Positions 10,015 through 18,953 of a DNA stretch of 64,000 nucleotides are shown here, in pieces. Every line of letters starts with the position of its first letter. Within the stretch, counting starts at the first letter, position 1. The DNA is from Tahibacter amnicola (GTDB lineage Bacteria; Pseudomonadota; Gammaproteobacteria; Xanthomonadales; Rhodanobacteraceae), in NCBI RefSeq assembly GCF_025398735.1, contig NZ_CP104694.1, positions 4,117,001 through 4,181,000 on the forward strand, in the 5' to 3' direction. The notes beneath the pieces were generated by a model. The model saw only the letters and a program-made list of their open reading frames with translations, searched no databases and was not told the origin of the DNA. The position numbers and the translations under genes are program-made.

Positions 10015-10809
10015 TCATACGAAATGCAACTCCGGGAGTTCCTGCGCAGCGCCAGCCAGTGGCGGACGATATTCCGCGACATGCTGGACAACCCAACGCA
10101 GGAGTTCATCGCGATGCGTGTTGATGAAGAAGTGTCCGCCGTCGAAGGCATGCTGCCGGAATGACAGGGAGGTCAGCTCGGCCCAGCGTGCAATGTCGCT
10201 TTCGGGAAAATCGCCGTCCTGCCGGCCGGCAAAGGTGACAAACGGCACCGCCAGTGGCGGTTCGATGACGTGCTGGTAGGTGTCGTTGATCGCCAGATCC
10301 GCCCGCAGCGTCGGTTCGACGAACTCCAGCAGTTCGGGCAATGCCAGCATTTCTTCGGGCATCCCCCCCATCGCCACGAGTTGCGCGAAGAACGCCGTGC
10401 GCGGCAAGTTGAAGACAGGTTCGCGCCGCATCGGCACGTGCGCCGCCGAGCGGCCCGACAGCATCAGCAGGTACGGCAATTGACCGCCTCGCCGACGCAG
10501 TTCACGCACCGTCTCATAGGCCATCAGCGCGCCGAGGCTGTGCCCGAAACACGCAACCGGACGCCGATCGGATGAGACCAGCGTATCGGCGATGTGGGAA
10601 GCCGCCCGTTGCGAATCGCGAAATGGCGCCGTATCCACGAGCGATTCGCGACCCGGCAGACGGACGATACTCAGCTCGATGTCCAGCGGCAGACGATCGA
10701 GCCAGTGATAGAACACCGCGGCGCCACCGCCGGCATAAGGAAACACGACCAGGCGGCTACGGGCTGTCGGGTTGGGTCGCGGCGTCACCAGGAATGGCGA
10801 GGAGGTCAT
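10015..10809 (-). CDS. Type II thioesterase (editing, alpha/beta hydrolase)
   Basis: 264 residues from the ATG at 10809, where the family similarity begins. The frame runs upstream to 10941, but that part overlaps the hydroxylase gene. LVVFPYAGGGA near residue 20 is the typical start of a stand-alone NRPS/PKS thioesterase. GHSLGALMAYE carries the nucleophilic Ser near residue 93. DGGHFFI near the end supplies the catalytic His. Such enzymes clear misacylated or stalled carrier domains. It is distinct from the terminal thioesterase domain of the PKS. It lies 55 bases downstream of the first hydroxylase and 21 bases upstream of the adaptor gene. Confidence 0.88.
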   Translation of the reverse strand: MTSSPFLVTPRPNPTARSRLVVFPYAGGGAAVFYHWLDRLPLDIELSIVRLPGRESLVDTAPFRDSQRAASHIADTLVSSDRRPVACFGHSLGALMAYETVRELRRRGGQLPYLLMLSGRSAAHVPMRREPVFNLPRTAFFAQLVAMGGMPEEMLALPELLEFVEPTLRADLAINDTYQHVIEPPLAVPFVTFAGRQDGDFPESDIARWAELTSLSFRQHAFDGGHFFINTHRDELLRWVVQHVAEYRPPLAGAAQELPELHFV

Positions 10810-10864
10810 GGGCTTTCCGGCCTCGCGCCGCGGACTTTGCCGCCATAGTGGTGAACCGGCACGG

Positions 10865-11581
10865 TCACTGGACCAGCGCCTGCTGCTGCGCACGCTTGGC
10901 GTAGGACGCGTGCAGGACGCGCTTGGCGATCTTGCCGCCATGGCGTCGATAGAGGCGATGCGTCAACCAGGCCACCCAGGCCGGTACCGGCCGGTAAAAA
11001 TCCACAATCAGCACAATGCGCTCAGCCTCGGCTTCCTTGGTCACGCCATGCTCGTAGGTGGCATCCATCACGAACGCCTCGCCTTTGCGCCAGTGCGCCC
11101 TTCCGTCGCCCACATCGATGTAGCACGCCCCCTCGGCAGGTACGACCAGGCCCAGGTGCATGCGCAGGGTGCCGTTCTCCGCATCGCGATGTCGCGGAAT
11201 GTGCTTCCGCTCGGGCGGAAGCCGCGAAAACATAATGCTGCACATGCCCGGTGCAATCGACTCCGCCAGCTTGACGGTTTCGGGAAAATGTTCCGCTACG
11301 TTGGGCATGCGCTCGCCGTAGACCAGCAGATGCAGCAGCTCCCAGCGATCAGTTCCGTACTGCGACGTACGGCCAGGATCGAGGTCTTCCTTGTCCGGCA
11401 TGCTCATGCCGTTGCGAAGGTAGCGCTGGAATTCCGCCAGCACCGTTTCATGGGCTTCCTCGAATTTCGACAGCCAGGGCAATGCGTCGCGACGCCACAA
11501 CGGGCCGCGTCCGATCAGCGAAAATCGCTTGAGAAGCGGGTCGACACGCCGGAAATAGGTTTGCCACAAACGAGTCGTCAC
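10865..11581 (-). CDS. Aspartyl/asparaginyl beta-hydroxylase-like Fe(II)/2-oxoglutarate oxygenase (copy 1)
   Basis: 238 residues starting at a GTG (11579-11581). This start matches the N-terminus of the paralogue next door (LKRF, IG.GP.WRRD blocks align from residue ~18). The core HRDAENGTLRMHLGL gives the metal-binding HxD and the start of the double-stranded beta-helix. A second His follows near FVMDATYEHGV, and an Arg near the end could bind 2-oxoglutarate. Family members (LpxO and Asp/Asn hydroxylase relatives) hydroxylate an unactivated carbon. Inference: it hydroxylates an amino acid or acyl unit of the product, on a carrier protein or free. The GTG overlaps the stop of a small frame at 11578-11745. 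Confidence 0.82.
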   Translation of the reverse strand: MTTRLWQTYFRRVDPLLKRFSLIGRGPLWRRDALPWLSKFEEAHETVLAEFQRYLRNGMSMPDKEDLDPGRTSQYGTDRWELLHLLVYGERMPNVAEHFPETVKLAESIAPGMCSIMFSRLPPERKHIPRHRDAENGTLRMHLGLVVPAEGACYIDVGDGRAHWRKGEAFVMDATYEHGVTKEAEAERIVLIVDFYRPVPAWVAWLTHRLYRRHGGKIAKRVLHASYAKRAQQQALVQ

Positions 11582-11745
11582 GCGTCGCGTCCTGTCAGTG
11601 GTGGAGGGAACCGCCTGCAGGGCAAACCTGTCAGGTTGTGTATCCGTGTTGAACTCTGCTGCCGGCAGGCGGGCGACTCGTGAAGTGTCGGACCAGTACT
11701 GGCAGTCGATCCATTCATCGGCATGTTCAAGCCTTCCTGGATCAT
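11578..11745 (-). CDS. Possible small ORF filling the gap between the two hydroxylases
   Basis: 55 codons. The ATG overlaps the stop of the upstream hydroxylase (ATGA), and its TGA overlaps the GTG start of the downstream one (GTGA), so it would couple both genes. The peptide has two Cys, several Ser/Thr and no recognisable domain or signal. Third-position GC is clearly lower than in the flanking genes, which argues against strong coding selection. It may only be read-through that keeps ribosomes moving between the two hydroxylase genes. Not recognised. Confidence 0.25.
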   Translation of the reverse strand: MIQEGLNMPMNGSTASTGPTLHESPACRQQSSTRIHNLTGLPCRRFPPPLTGRDA

Positions 11746-12452
11746 GCCTTGGACGCCTGGCACAGACGCGCGTAGGCCGATTGCATCATGGCCTTCGCCT
11801 GCAGGCCGACATGCACGGCATAAAAGCGGCGCTGCAGCCACGCGACCCACGAAGGCAACGGATGCAGGAAATCGACGATCAGGATGATGCGTTCCTCGTC
11901 GGCGTCCTTGCGTACTTCGTGCTCATTGGCGCCCACGTCCATCACAAACGCCTCGCCCACTTTCCACGCCAGCGGCTGGCCGGCAATCTCGATCTGGCAC
12001 ACGCCCGACGCCGGCACTTTCAGTCCCAGATGCATCCGCAGCGTGCCGGATTCGCCATCCCGGTGACGCGGAATGTGCTTGCGCTCCGGTGGAAGCCGCG
12101 AAAACATCACGGTGCGGATATCGGGAATTACCGCCAGCGCGGCCAGCGTGGCCGGAAAATGGGGAGCGACCGGTGCGATGCGCTCGCCGCACAGCATCAG
12201 GTGCAGCAGTTCCCAGCGCTCGGGACCATAGTGGGACGTGGTGCCGGGAGCGAGGTCTTCCTTGTCCGGAACGCGATGGCCGCCATCGAGCCAGCGCGCG
12301 AACTCATCGCTGATCGCACCGTGGGCCTGTTCGATACGGGCCAGCCATGCCAGCGAGTCGCGGCGCCAGACGGGCCCTGAGCCGATCGGTGAAAACCGTT
12401 TCAACCAGGGGCTGGCGTAGCTGAAATAAAGCGACGCTATACGCTGCAGCAT
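11742..12452 (-). CDS. Aspartyl/asparaginyl beta-hydroxylase-like Fe(II)/2-oxoglutarate oxygenase (copy 2)
   Basis: 236 residues and a clear paralogue of the protein encoded at 10865-11581. Both share the KRFS.IG.GP.WRRD N-terminal block, the KEDL.PG.TS.YG.(D/E)RWELLHL stretch and the core HRDGESGTLRMHLGL with the HxD metal pair. A further His lies in VGANEHEV. Both catalytic regions look intact, so neither is an obvious pseudogene. Tandem copies suggest two oxidations or two substrates. The start is the ATG at 12452. 164 bases separate it from the PKS stop at 12617, the longest gap inside the cluster, so a separate promoter is possible; minus-strand sequence near 12520 contains an AT-rich TATAGT-like element. 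Confidence 0.82.
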   Translation of the reverse strand: MLQRIASLYFSYASPWLKRFSPIGSGPVWRRDSLAWLARIEQAHGAISDEFARWLDGGHRVPDKEDLAPGTTSHYGPERWELLHLMLCGERIAPVAPHFPATLAALAVIPDIRTVMFSRLPPERKHIPRHRDGESGTLRMHLGLKVPASGVCQIEIAGQPLAWKVGEAFVMDVGANEHEVRKDADEERIILIVDFLHPLPSWVAWLQRRFYAVHVGLQAKAMMQSAYARLCQASKA

Positions 12453-12616
12453 CGACTACTTTCCCGTCTTTCGTCGAACGATGTTCCACTCAGCCGCTAG
12501 CGGCGTGAGCCAACGAACTATAGTACACGACTTCGTAAACATGATGCAGGTTGTCCTCTGCGGCAGTTTGTACCCGCGGCCCGCCGCTGCCGGCGCGATA
12601 GGGGAGCGCTTCAGCG

Positions 12617-13645
12617 TCATGCGGGCTGACCCGAAACGAATACGGCGTCGGAAATTCCGTCCATCGCCGGCACCACGTGTTGCACGTGCGCCACGATGGG
12701 CGCGATGTGTTCCGCGTCAAACAGCGTGTTGTGTTCGCCGGCCAGCCAGTGAACGCTGACCGGTCTGGCGCAGAATGCCTGCCAGCCCAGGTCGGGCACC
12801 ACGTTGCTGTCGCGGTGAAAACCCGCATCGTCGATGCGAAGCAAATCGACCTTGCACTGCAACATGGCGGACGGGCGGTAGGCATTCTTCGCGACGTTGG
12901 TCAGTATCACCTCCAGTACGGCGCGCCGCATCATCGCTTCGGTACCCGGCTCCGCGCGCGACCAGTCGATGCGTTCCGCCACGGCTGCCGCCTGTTCCTC
13001 GGGGCTCAGCGCAGCAACGGTTTCGAGCCAGTCGCTGCCGACCGTCTGCAAGCTGACCATCGACAATTGCGTTTCGATAAAATGACGCTGGTCCACAAAG
13101 CCGTCATCCACGCCCGGCGGATGACCGTCGATGATGACCAGGCGCTCCACGCGCCGGCCGGCGGCTTCCAGCTGTGTGGCCACTTCGAACGCGATCATGC
13201 CGCCGAAACAGTAGCCCAGCAGCGTCAGCGGTGCGCCCTCGTCCGCCGCACGAATGGCCGCGCAGTATTCCATGGCCATCGCTTCGACGGAGCGGTGCGG
13301 TGGCAATGCGTCAGGCGCAAAGCGGCGTGACTGCACCGCATGGATCGTGCGTCCGCCGCCCAGCGCATCCGCAAGCGAGCGATAGCACTGGATTCCCCCA
13401 CCACCCGGATGGATGCAGGCCAACACAGCCCCCCCATCGTTGCGCGCCAACGTGACCAACGGCGTCCACGAAGCGGGCCGCGCCTCCACCAGCGACACCA
13501 GATGAGCAACGGTCGGTGCGCGCACGAATTCGGCGAGGCTGACATGTCTGCCAAACCGGCTGCGCACCAGACTGACCAGCTGCACCGCCTGCAGCGAATC
13601 CCCCCAGAGCGCGGAAATCCGACGATGCCTCCACTGGTGATCCAC
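12617..13645 (-). CDS. PKS C-terminal part: carrier domain end plus terminal thioesterase (frameshifted from upstream gene)
   Basis: 342 codons are open, but the first ~13 are out of frame. The meaningful part starts at the carrier motif GDSLQAVQLV, directly continuing DFRALGG of the upstream frame across a run of six C (13600-13605, plus strand). One extra base restores the full ALGGDSL phosphopantetheine motif. The remainder is an alpha/beta hydrolase thioesterase of ~250 residues: ACIHPGGGGIQCY at the start, the nucleophile elbow GYCFGG, an Asp after VIIDG, and a His in AGEHNTLF. The nucleophile is Cys (codon 13208-13210), not Ser. It releases the finished chain by hydrolysis or lactonisation. 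Apart from the break it is complete and ends at the TGA at 12617. Confidence 0.8.
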   Translation of the reverse strand: MDHQWRHRRISALWGDSLQAVQLVSLVRSRFGRHVSLAEFVRAPTVAHLVSLVEARPASWTPLVTLARNDGGAVLACIHPGGGGIQCYRSLADALGGGRTIHAVQSRRFAPDALPPHRSVEAMAMEYCAAIRAADEGAPLTLLGYCFGGMIAFEVATQLEAAGRRVERLVIIDGHPPGVDDGFVDQRHFIETQLSMVSLQTVGSDWLETVAALSPEEQAAAVAERIDWSRAEPGTEAMMRRAVLEVILTNVAKNAYRPSAMLQCKVDLLRIDDAGFHRDSNVVPDLGWQAFCARPVSVHWLAGEHNTLFDAEHIAPIVAHVQHVVPAMDGISDAVFVSGQPA

Positions 13646-16600
13646 GTCCCAGCAGTTCGCGCCACAGCGCGATCATTTGTTGCAAGATGGATTCGTTGCC
13701 ACCCGGAGCGGCGGCCGCATCACGGTCAGTCGACGGACCGGACGTTGCTGCCCGGCCCAGCCACTGGTCCATGCGCTCGTCGAGTGAATGCCGCGATACC
13801 AGCCATTGGCCCGGTTGGCAGCGAAGTGCCGAACACAGCGCGCGCACCGCTTCGTCGCTGCCCATGCCATGCCGCGCGACGGAGGCACCAAAGGTTTTGT
13901 CCGCATCGCCCCAGGCATCCCAGTTCACCGCGAACCACCGGGTACCGGTATGCGTGGCTCGGTTGCGGCACCAAGCGTCCTGGAATCCGTTAGCCGTCGC
14001 ATAGCCAAAATGGCCAATGCCGCCCAGGATCGACGACATCGACGACATCACTGCAACAAATGCGGGCCTGAGCGCCGCACACAGCGAGTCCAGATGCACC
14101 AGGCCATCGGCCTTGATCGCCAGCTCGGCCCCCACGTGGCGCTGGTCGATGTCGTCGAGCAGCGCCATGGCCCGCATACCGGTTGTCGCCGCGTATACGA
14201 CACCGTCGAGCGCGCCGAAACGGTGCAAGAGCGCATCCTGCAGACGCCGCACGTCCTCCGGATCACTGGCATCGCCGCGGTAGTACACGACCGTCGAACC
14301 GGCATTCACCAGACGGCGCAGGTGCGCGCCGCGCTGTGCCGCCGCCTCGCTCGAGGACAGAATTGCCGCACATCGATCCGGCGGTGGAACCGCGGCGAGG
14401 ACAAGACCGTCCGCAGCTCCCTGTCGGGCAACAACACGAGAAACGGCAAACCCCATCTTTTCGAACACGTGCTGCCAGGCCGATGCCTCCAGCAGAGGAC
14501 CATCGCTACGCAGCTCGAGATCCTCGTAGCGCCACCAGTCGTCCGTCAGCCCCCAGACCAGCTCGGTCCAAGGCATCCACTGCATGGTTTCGACCAGTGC
14601 GAAGGTTCCGCCAGCGGACAACAGGGTGGACAGATTGTCGATCGCGCGCTCCAGCCGCGCCGCGATGTGTAGCACGTTGAAGCCGATGATGACGTCGAAC
14701 TCACCCGGCGAAAAACCCTGCGATGCAGGTTCACCCTCGATATCGAACACGCGCGCTGAAATCCATTCGTAGCCATTTTCCGCCGCCAGCCGTCGCCCTC
14801 CCTGCACGAAGCTCGGACCGATGTCGGTGAAACAGTAGCTGACGTTCAAGGTGTTCAGCAGCGGCGCCAGCTGGCGCGTCAGCGAGCCATTGCCGCCGCC
14901 GATCTCCAGAATGCGTAACGGCCGGCCACCGGTCGACGCCGCCAGTTCCGTGAGCGTGCGACGCAGACGATCGACCGCATCGCGAAAATCACGTTGCGCC
15001 AGGTGGCCCGGCGCGGTTGCGCGCAGGAATCGGGCTGACCCGTCCGGATAGAGCACCGAGACGCCACTCCGGCGTCCATGGAGGACGTCGTCGAAATGCG
15101 CGGCGCAATGCAGCAATCGCCTCGCTGGCCCCGCAAAATCCGGATGCGCGAGCGCCAGTTCCCGTTCGATCTGTGCGGGCGGATGGCCGTCGACGGTCGC
15201 GACCACGACCGTGTCCTCGTCGCGGATGAAGACGCCGCCATCCACGAGTACGCGCACCATCACCTGGGCGATGCGGCGCAACGGTGTCGCCGGGCACAGC
15301 GTGGCGGCGACCTCGGCAACGCGATAGCGCGCGCCCGGCGCAAACCGGGGCAGGTGTCGTGCAACATAGGCCTGTACGATGGCGACTGATAGCCGCGCGA
15401 GCGCATCATGTGCTGCCGCGATCGCCGTGTCGTCCGCTGCCGGTGCCCTCACGAACCCGGCCGCGGCCAGGACGATACGGCGCGCATCCACGCGGGGTCG
15501 CGTCAAGTCGATCTCTTCCACGCCGCTGCCGGCCGGCAAGGGATGACGTCCGAGCAGCGCCAGCTGCAACGGCATCTGCGCACTCAGCGCGGTGGTGAGA
15601 ATCTGGCCAACCTTACCTTGCCCGCCCACCACGAGGTATTTGCCGTCAGGCCTGAACGCCTGGGCGGCGGCGGTTTCCTCCGGTCGTGCCGGGATGTAGT
15701 CCCGCGCCATCCACTGCGCCGACAACCACAACTCCCGGAATGACTCGGTGCCGCCAACAGCCGCCGGAACGCAGGACAGCTCGGATGAGTTGTCCACAAC
15801 GATAAACCGCGTCCGGACGCCGGACACTTCCTGCGCGATGACGCGCAGCGCCCCCGCCAAGGCCGCGCGCGTCGGCTCGACCTCTCCGTCCTGTCCCGAA
15901 CTGAGGGCGATCACGGCCAGTACGTCGCCCGCCGGACGGTCGCCGCTTCGCAGCACGTGCCGCGACAGCCCGAGCAGGAAGGATAAGTCGCCTGCACCGC
16001 CGCGATTTTGGGCGAGGCTCCAGCCATAAAGAATGCGGTGGTTTCCGCTACCCGTTGCTGCCAGATACGTAGCAAGCCGGATGAGGTCGTCACCGCCACC
16101 TCTCATGGTGACCTTCTGGGCCAGGACGGCGAACTGGCTGCCGGGCGCAATGCGGACGACGCCATGGCCCTGGCCACGCAGGATCTCGCACAGGCCGGCA
16201 AGGCCATCCACGCTGCCGTCGTCGAAGACCAGCCAGGAGGCCGTGTCCCCACCCGGCGAGAGGCGCAGATCGCACGGCCGCCACACAGGCCGGTAGAGCC
16301 ATCCCGCGCACTCATCCTGCGGTGTCGCACACGGCGCGGCAGCCCGCTCAATCCAGTAACGGCGGCGCTCGAAGGCATACCCCGGCAGATGTATCCGTCG
16401 GCGCGACTCGCCTGAATAGAATGCTCTCCAGTTGACCTCGCCTCCGGCGCACCAGAAGCCCGCCAGGCGCCGATAGGCGACCACCGTCGTGTCGTGTGCC
16501 GCCCCCGGGATGTCGGCGATACGCAGTGGCAGATTCGCAGCCGTGGCGTGTGCCTGCGCCAGCCGCGTCAGCGTCGTTCCGGGCCCGATTTCCAGCACTG

Positions 16601-18953
16601 TCCGGATGCCCCGCGCTGCGAGCGTCTGAAGACTGTCGGCAAATCGCACGGCCTGCCGCGCATGCGCAACCCAGCAGGCAACATCCGCAAGCTCACGCCC
16701 TGTGTTCCACGCGGCATCGAGGTTACCCACCAGGGGGACCTTCAATGCACCGAAGCGCACCATCGACAGCGAGGACCGCAGCGCATCGAGTGCCGGTTCG
16801 ATCAGGTGCGAATGGAAGGCCCGGGTGACGCGCAGCCGTCGCGACTGCCATCCATCTTCCAGGGCCCACCGCTCCACATCGGCGATCTGCGTGGCGCTAC
16901 CTGCCAGAACCTGATTCATGGCGCCGTTGCAGGCGGCAATGTCGGCGCCGCTGCGCGTGGCAAATCCGATGGCGGCCGCCTCCGGACAGAACACCGCGAG
17001 CATCTCGCCCGGCGGAGTCGCCTGCATCGCGATGCCGCGCGCATGGACCAGGCGCAAGGCATCGTCCAGCGAGAACAGTCCCGCCAGGCACGCAGCGACA
17101 TATTCACCCAGGCTGTGGCCCATCACGCAAGCCGGCCGGACGCCCCAGGACTCCAGCAATCGCGCCTGGGCATAGGCGAATACGAACAACAGGGGTTGCT
17201 GGTAGTCGGTATCGTCGAACCGCGGCGGCAAGGGATCCGGCGATTGGAGCACGTCGTTCCAGAAGACGGTCTGATGGACGGCATCGATGGCCACCAGATA
17301 CTCCCGGCACTGATCCACACTTCGCCGGAACGCCTCTTCCCACTGGTAGAGCGCACGCAGGCCCGCCACGCAATTCTCACCCTGGCCCGCAATCAGAAAA
17401 GCAACCGGACCGATGCCTTCCTCTGCACACGCCGGCGCCTGCACGGCGTCGCGCAAGGACCTGCCCACCGCCGTGGCGTCCGCGCCCACAGCCGCGGACC
17501 GCCACGCATGCGTCTTCCGCCCCACCGCCAGCGTGTAGGCGATATCCGCCAATGCCCCTTGATTCCGCGTGACTTCCGGCACCAGGCGCTCGACCGTATC
17601 GCGCAGGGACGGCGCCGTGCGCGCCGACGCGACCAGTACCTGCGGACGCGCACTGGCGCGCAGCACGTGCGCTGGCGGTGCCTCTTCGACGATGACGTGG
17701 GCGTTGGTGCCGCCGATGCCGAACGAGCTGACACCCGCCAGCCGGGGTCCCGCTTCTGCCGGCCATGGCAGGGCCCTACGCGGTGCACGAAGCGGCCCCT
17801 GATCCAGGTCCACCTGCGCCGGCGAGCGAGCGAAGTTGGCCAGTGGCGGAACACACTGGTGAACGAGCGCCAATACCGTCTTGATCAGCGCCGATGCGCC
17901 GGCCGCCGCATTCAGGTGTCCGGTACTGGCCTTGAGAGCGCCCAGCATCAACGGGCGATCAGCGTGGCGCGTACCGAAAACCGCCTGAAGCGCATCCAGT
18001 TCCAGAGCGTCCCCCAGAGCGGTGCCGGTACCGTGCGTCTCCAGAAAACCAAGCTGGTCCGGCTCGACATCCGCGACGGCCAGGGCTTCCCGGATGACTT
18101 CGACCTGGCCGTCACGACTGGGCGCAGTGAAACCAACCTTGCCCGCGCCGTCGTTGTTCACGGCCGTGCCGCGAATCACCGCGTGGATCGGATCGCCATC
18201 GCGCAGTGCGTCGTCCAGGCGCTTGAGCAGCACGACCGCCGCACCGCTGCCAGGAATCGTACCGTCCGCATCAGCGTCGAACGGCCGGCAACGTCCCTGC
18301 CGGGAATTGATGCCACCGGTTTTGTGGACATAGCCAAAACGCTGCGCGAGGACCAGGGACGCACCGCCAGCCACGGCAAGGTCGCATTCGTGGCTGAGCA
18401 AGGCGTTGACGGCGGAATGAACGGCCACCAGCGAGCCGGAACACGCCGTGTTGATGTTGAGCGCCGGGCCGCGCAAGTCGAACTTGTAGGCCAGATGCGT
18501 GGCCGGGAAGTCCTGTCCATTCATCGTGCCTAGCAACATGCCGCCCAGCACATCGAAGAGATCCGGGCGTGATGCCAGGTTGAGCAGGAAGTATTCGCTC
18601 TGGTTGACGGCGACATAAGTGCCGGTCCGCGCAGCACCCGGCACCTGGCCGGCGTCCTCGAACGCCGCCCAGGCGGTTTCAAACAGCATCCGGCGCTGCG
18701 GATCCATCACTTCGGCCTCGCGTTCGCCGAAGCCGAAGAAGGCTGCGTCAAACCGATCGAAATCGACAACCGGATTGGACAGCGGAACGAAATCCTCGCG
18801 CCCGGCCAGCGGCGCGGGTACCTCCGTTTCGCGCGGCCGTGCCAGTCGCGCCGACTGGCGTCCTTCCAGCACCAGTTGCCAGAACTGGTCACGATCCGCC
18901 GCGCCGCTGCAGCGCACGGCCATTCCGATGATGGCGATACGGTCGGTGCTCAT
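13311..18953 (-). CDS. Type I polyketide synthase module KS-AT-KR with embedded C-methyltransferase-ACP (frameshifted near 3' end)
   Basis: The start at 18953 overlaps the previous stop (ATGA). KS (1-430): C171 in NTACSGS, H307 in THGTGT, H346 in GHLNAA, so it condenses. AT (515-830): GHSLGE (S614) and the RAFHSH motif, whose FHS form favours malonyl-CoA. KR structural half (~880-1095), then the NADPH loop GGQGKVG (1110-1116). A methyltransferase region (~1180-1520) with EIGGGNG (1350-1356) follows, then the rest of KR with S1638 and Y1651 13 residues apart and a following Asn. The ACP begins ~1755, and DFRALGG is reached at ~1785, where the frame breaks at 13600-13605; the codons beyond, down to the stop at 13311, are out of frame. 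Predicted unit: one C2 extension, alpha-methylated and reduced to a beta-hydroxy acyl chain. No DH or ER is seen. Confidence 0.88.
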   Translation of the reverse strand: MSTDRIAIIGMAVRCSGAADRDQFWQLVLEGRQSARLARPRETEVPAPLAGREDFVPLSNPVVDFDRFDAAFFGFGEREAEVMDPQRRMLFETAWAAFEDAGQVPGAARTGTYVAVNQSEYFLLNLASRPDLFDVLGGMLLGTMNGQDFPATHLAYKFDLRGPALNINTACSGSLVAVHSAVNALLSHECDLAVAGGASLVLAQRFGYVHKTGGINSRQGRCRPFDADADGTIPGSGAAVVLLKRLDDALRDGDPIHAVIRGTAVNNDGAGKVGFTAPSRDGQVEVIREALAVADVEPDQLGFLETHGTGTALGDALELDALQAVFGTRHADRPLMLGALKASTGHLNAAAGASALIKTVLALVHQCVPPLANFARSPAQVDLDQGPLRAPRRALPWPAEAGPRLAGVSSFGIGGTNAHVIVEEAPPAHVLRASARPQVLVASARTAPSLRDTVERLVPEVTRNQGALADIAYTLAVGRKTHAWRSAAVGADATAVGRSLRDAVQAPACAEEGIGPVAFLIAGQGENCVAGLRALYQWEEAFRRSVDQCREYLVAIDAVHQTVFWNDVLQSPDPLPPRFDDTDYQQPLLFVFAYAQARLLESWGVRPACVMGHSLGEYVAACLAGLFSLDDALRLVHARGIAMQATPPGEMLAVFCPEAAAIGFATRSGADIAACNGAMNQVLAGSATQIADVERWALEDGWQSRRLRVTRAFHSHLIEPALDALRSSLSMVRFGALKVPLVGNLDAAWNTGRELADVACWVAHARQAVRFADSLQTLAARGIRTVLEIGPGTTLTRLAQAHATAANLPLRIADIPGAAHDTTVVAYRRLAGFWCAGGEVNWRAFYSGESRRRIHLPGYAFERRRYWIERAAAPCATPQDECAGWLYRPVWRPCDLRLSPGGDTASWLVFDDGSVDGLAGLCEILRGQGHGVVRIAPGSQFAVLAQKVTMRGGGDDLIRLATYLAATGSGNHRILYGWSLAQNRGGAGDLSFLLGLSRHVLRSGDRPAGDVLAVIALSSGQDGEVEPTRAALAGALRVIAQEVSGVRTRFIVVDNSSELSCVPAAVGGTESFRELWLSAQWMARDYIPARPEETAAAQAFRPDGKYLVVGGQGKVGQILTTALSAQMPLQLALLGRHPLPAGSGVEEIDLTRPRVDARRIVLAAAGFVRAPAADDTAIAAAHDALARLSVAIVQAYVARHLPRFAPGARYRVAEVAATLCPATPLRRIAQVMVRVLVDGGVFIRDEDTVVVATVDGHPPAQIERELALAHPDFAGPARRLLHCAAHFDDVLHGRRSGVSVLYPDGSARFLRATAPGHLAQRDFRDAVDRLRRTLTELAASTGGRPLRILEIGGGNGSLTRQLAPLLNTLNVSYCFTDIGPSFVQGGRRLAAENGYEWISARVFDIEGEPASQGFSPGEFDVIIGFNVLHIAARLERAIDNLSTLLSAGGTFALVETMQWMPWTELVWGLTDDWWRYEDLELRSDGPLLEASAWQHVFEKMGFAVSRVVARQGAADGLVLAAVPPPDRCAAILSSSEAAAQRGAHLRRLVNAGSTVVYYRGDASDPEDVRRLQDALLHRFGALDGVVYAATTGMRAMALLDDIDQRHVGAELAIKADGLVHLDSLCAALRPAFVAVMSSMSSILGGIGHFGYATANGFQDAWCRNRATHTGTRWFAVNWDAWGDADKTFGASVARHGMGSDEAVRALCSALRCQPGQWLVSRHSLDERMDQWLGRAATSGPSTDRDAAAAPGGNESILQQMIALWRELLGRGSPVEASSDFRALGGFAAGGAAGQSGAQPVWQTCQPRRIRARTDRCSSGVAGGGAARFVDAVGHVGAQRWGGCVGLHPSGWWGNPVLSLACGCAGRRTHDPCGAVTPLCA

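Noticed and set aside
16494-18533. 679-codon plus-strand frame
   Set aside because: Antisense of the PKS KS-AT region; no domain similarity.
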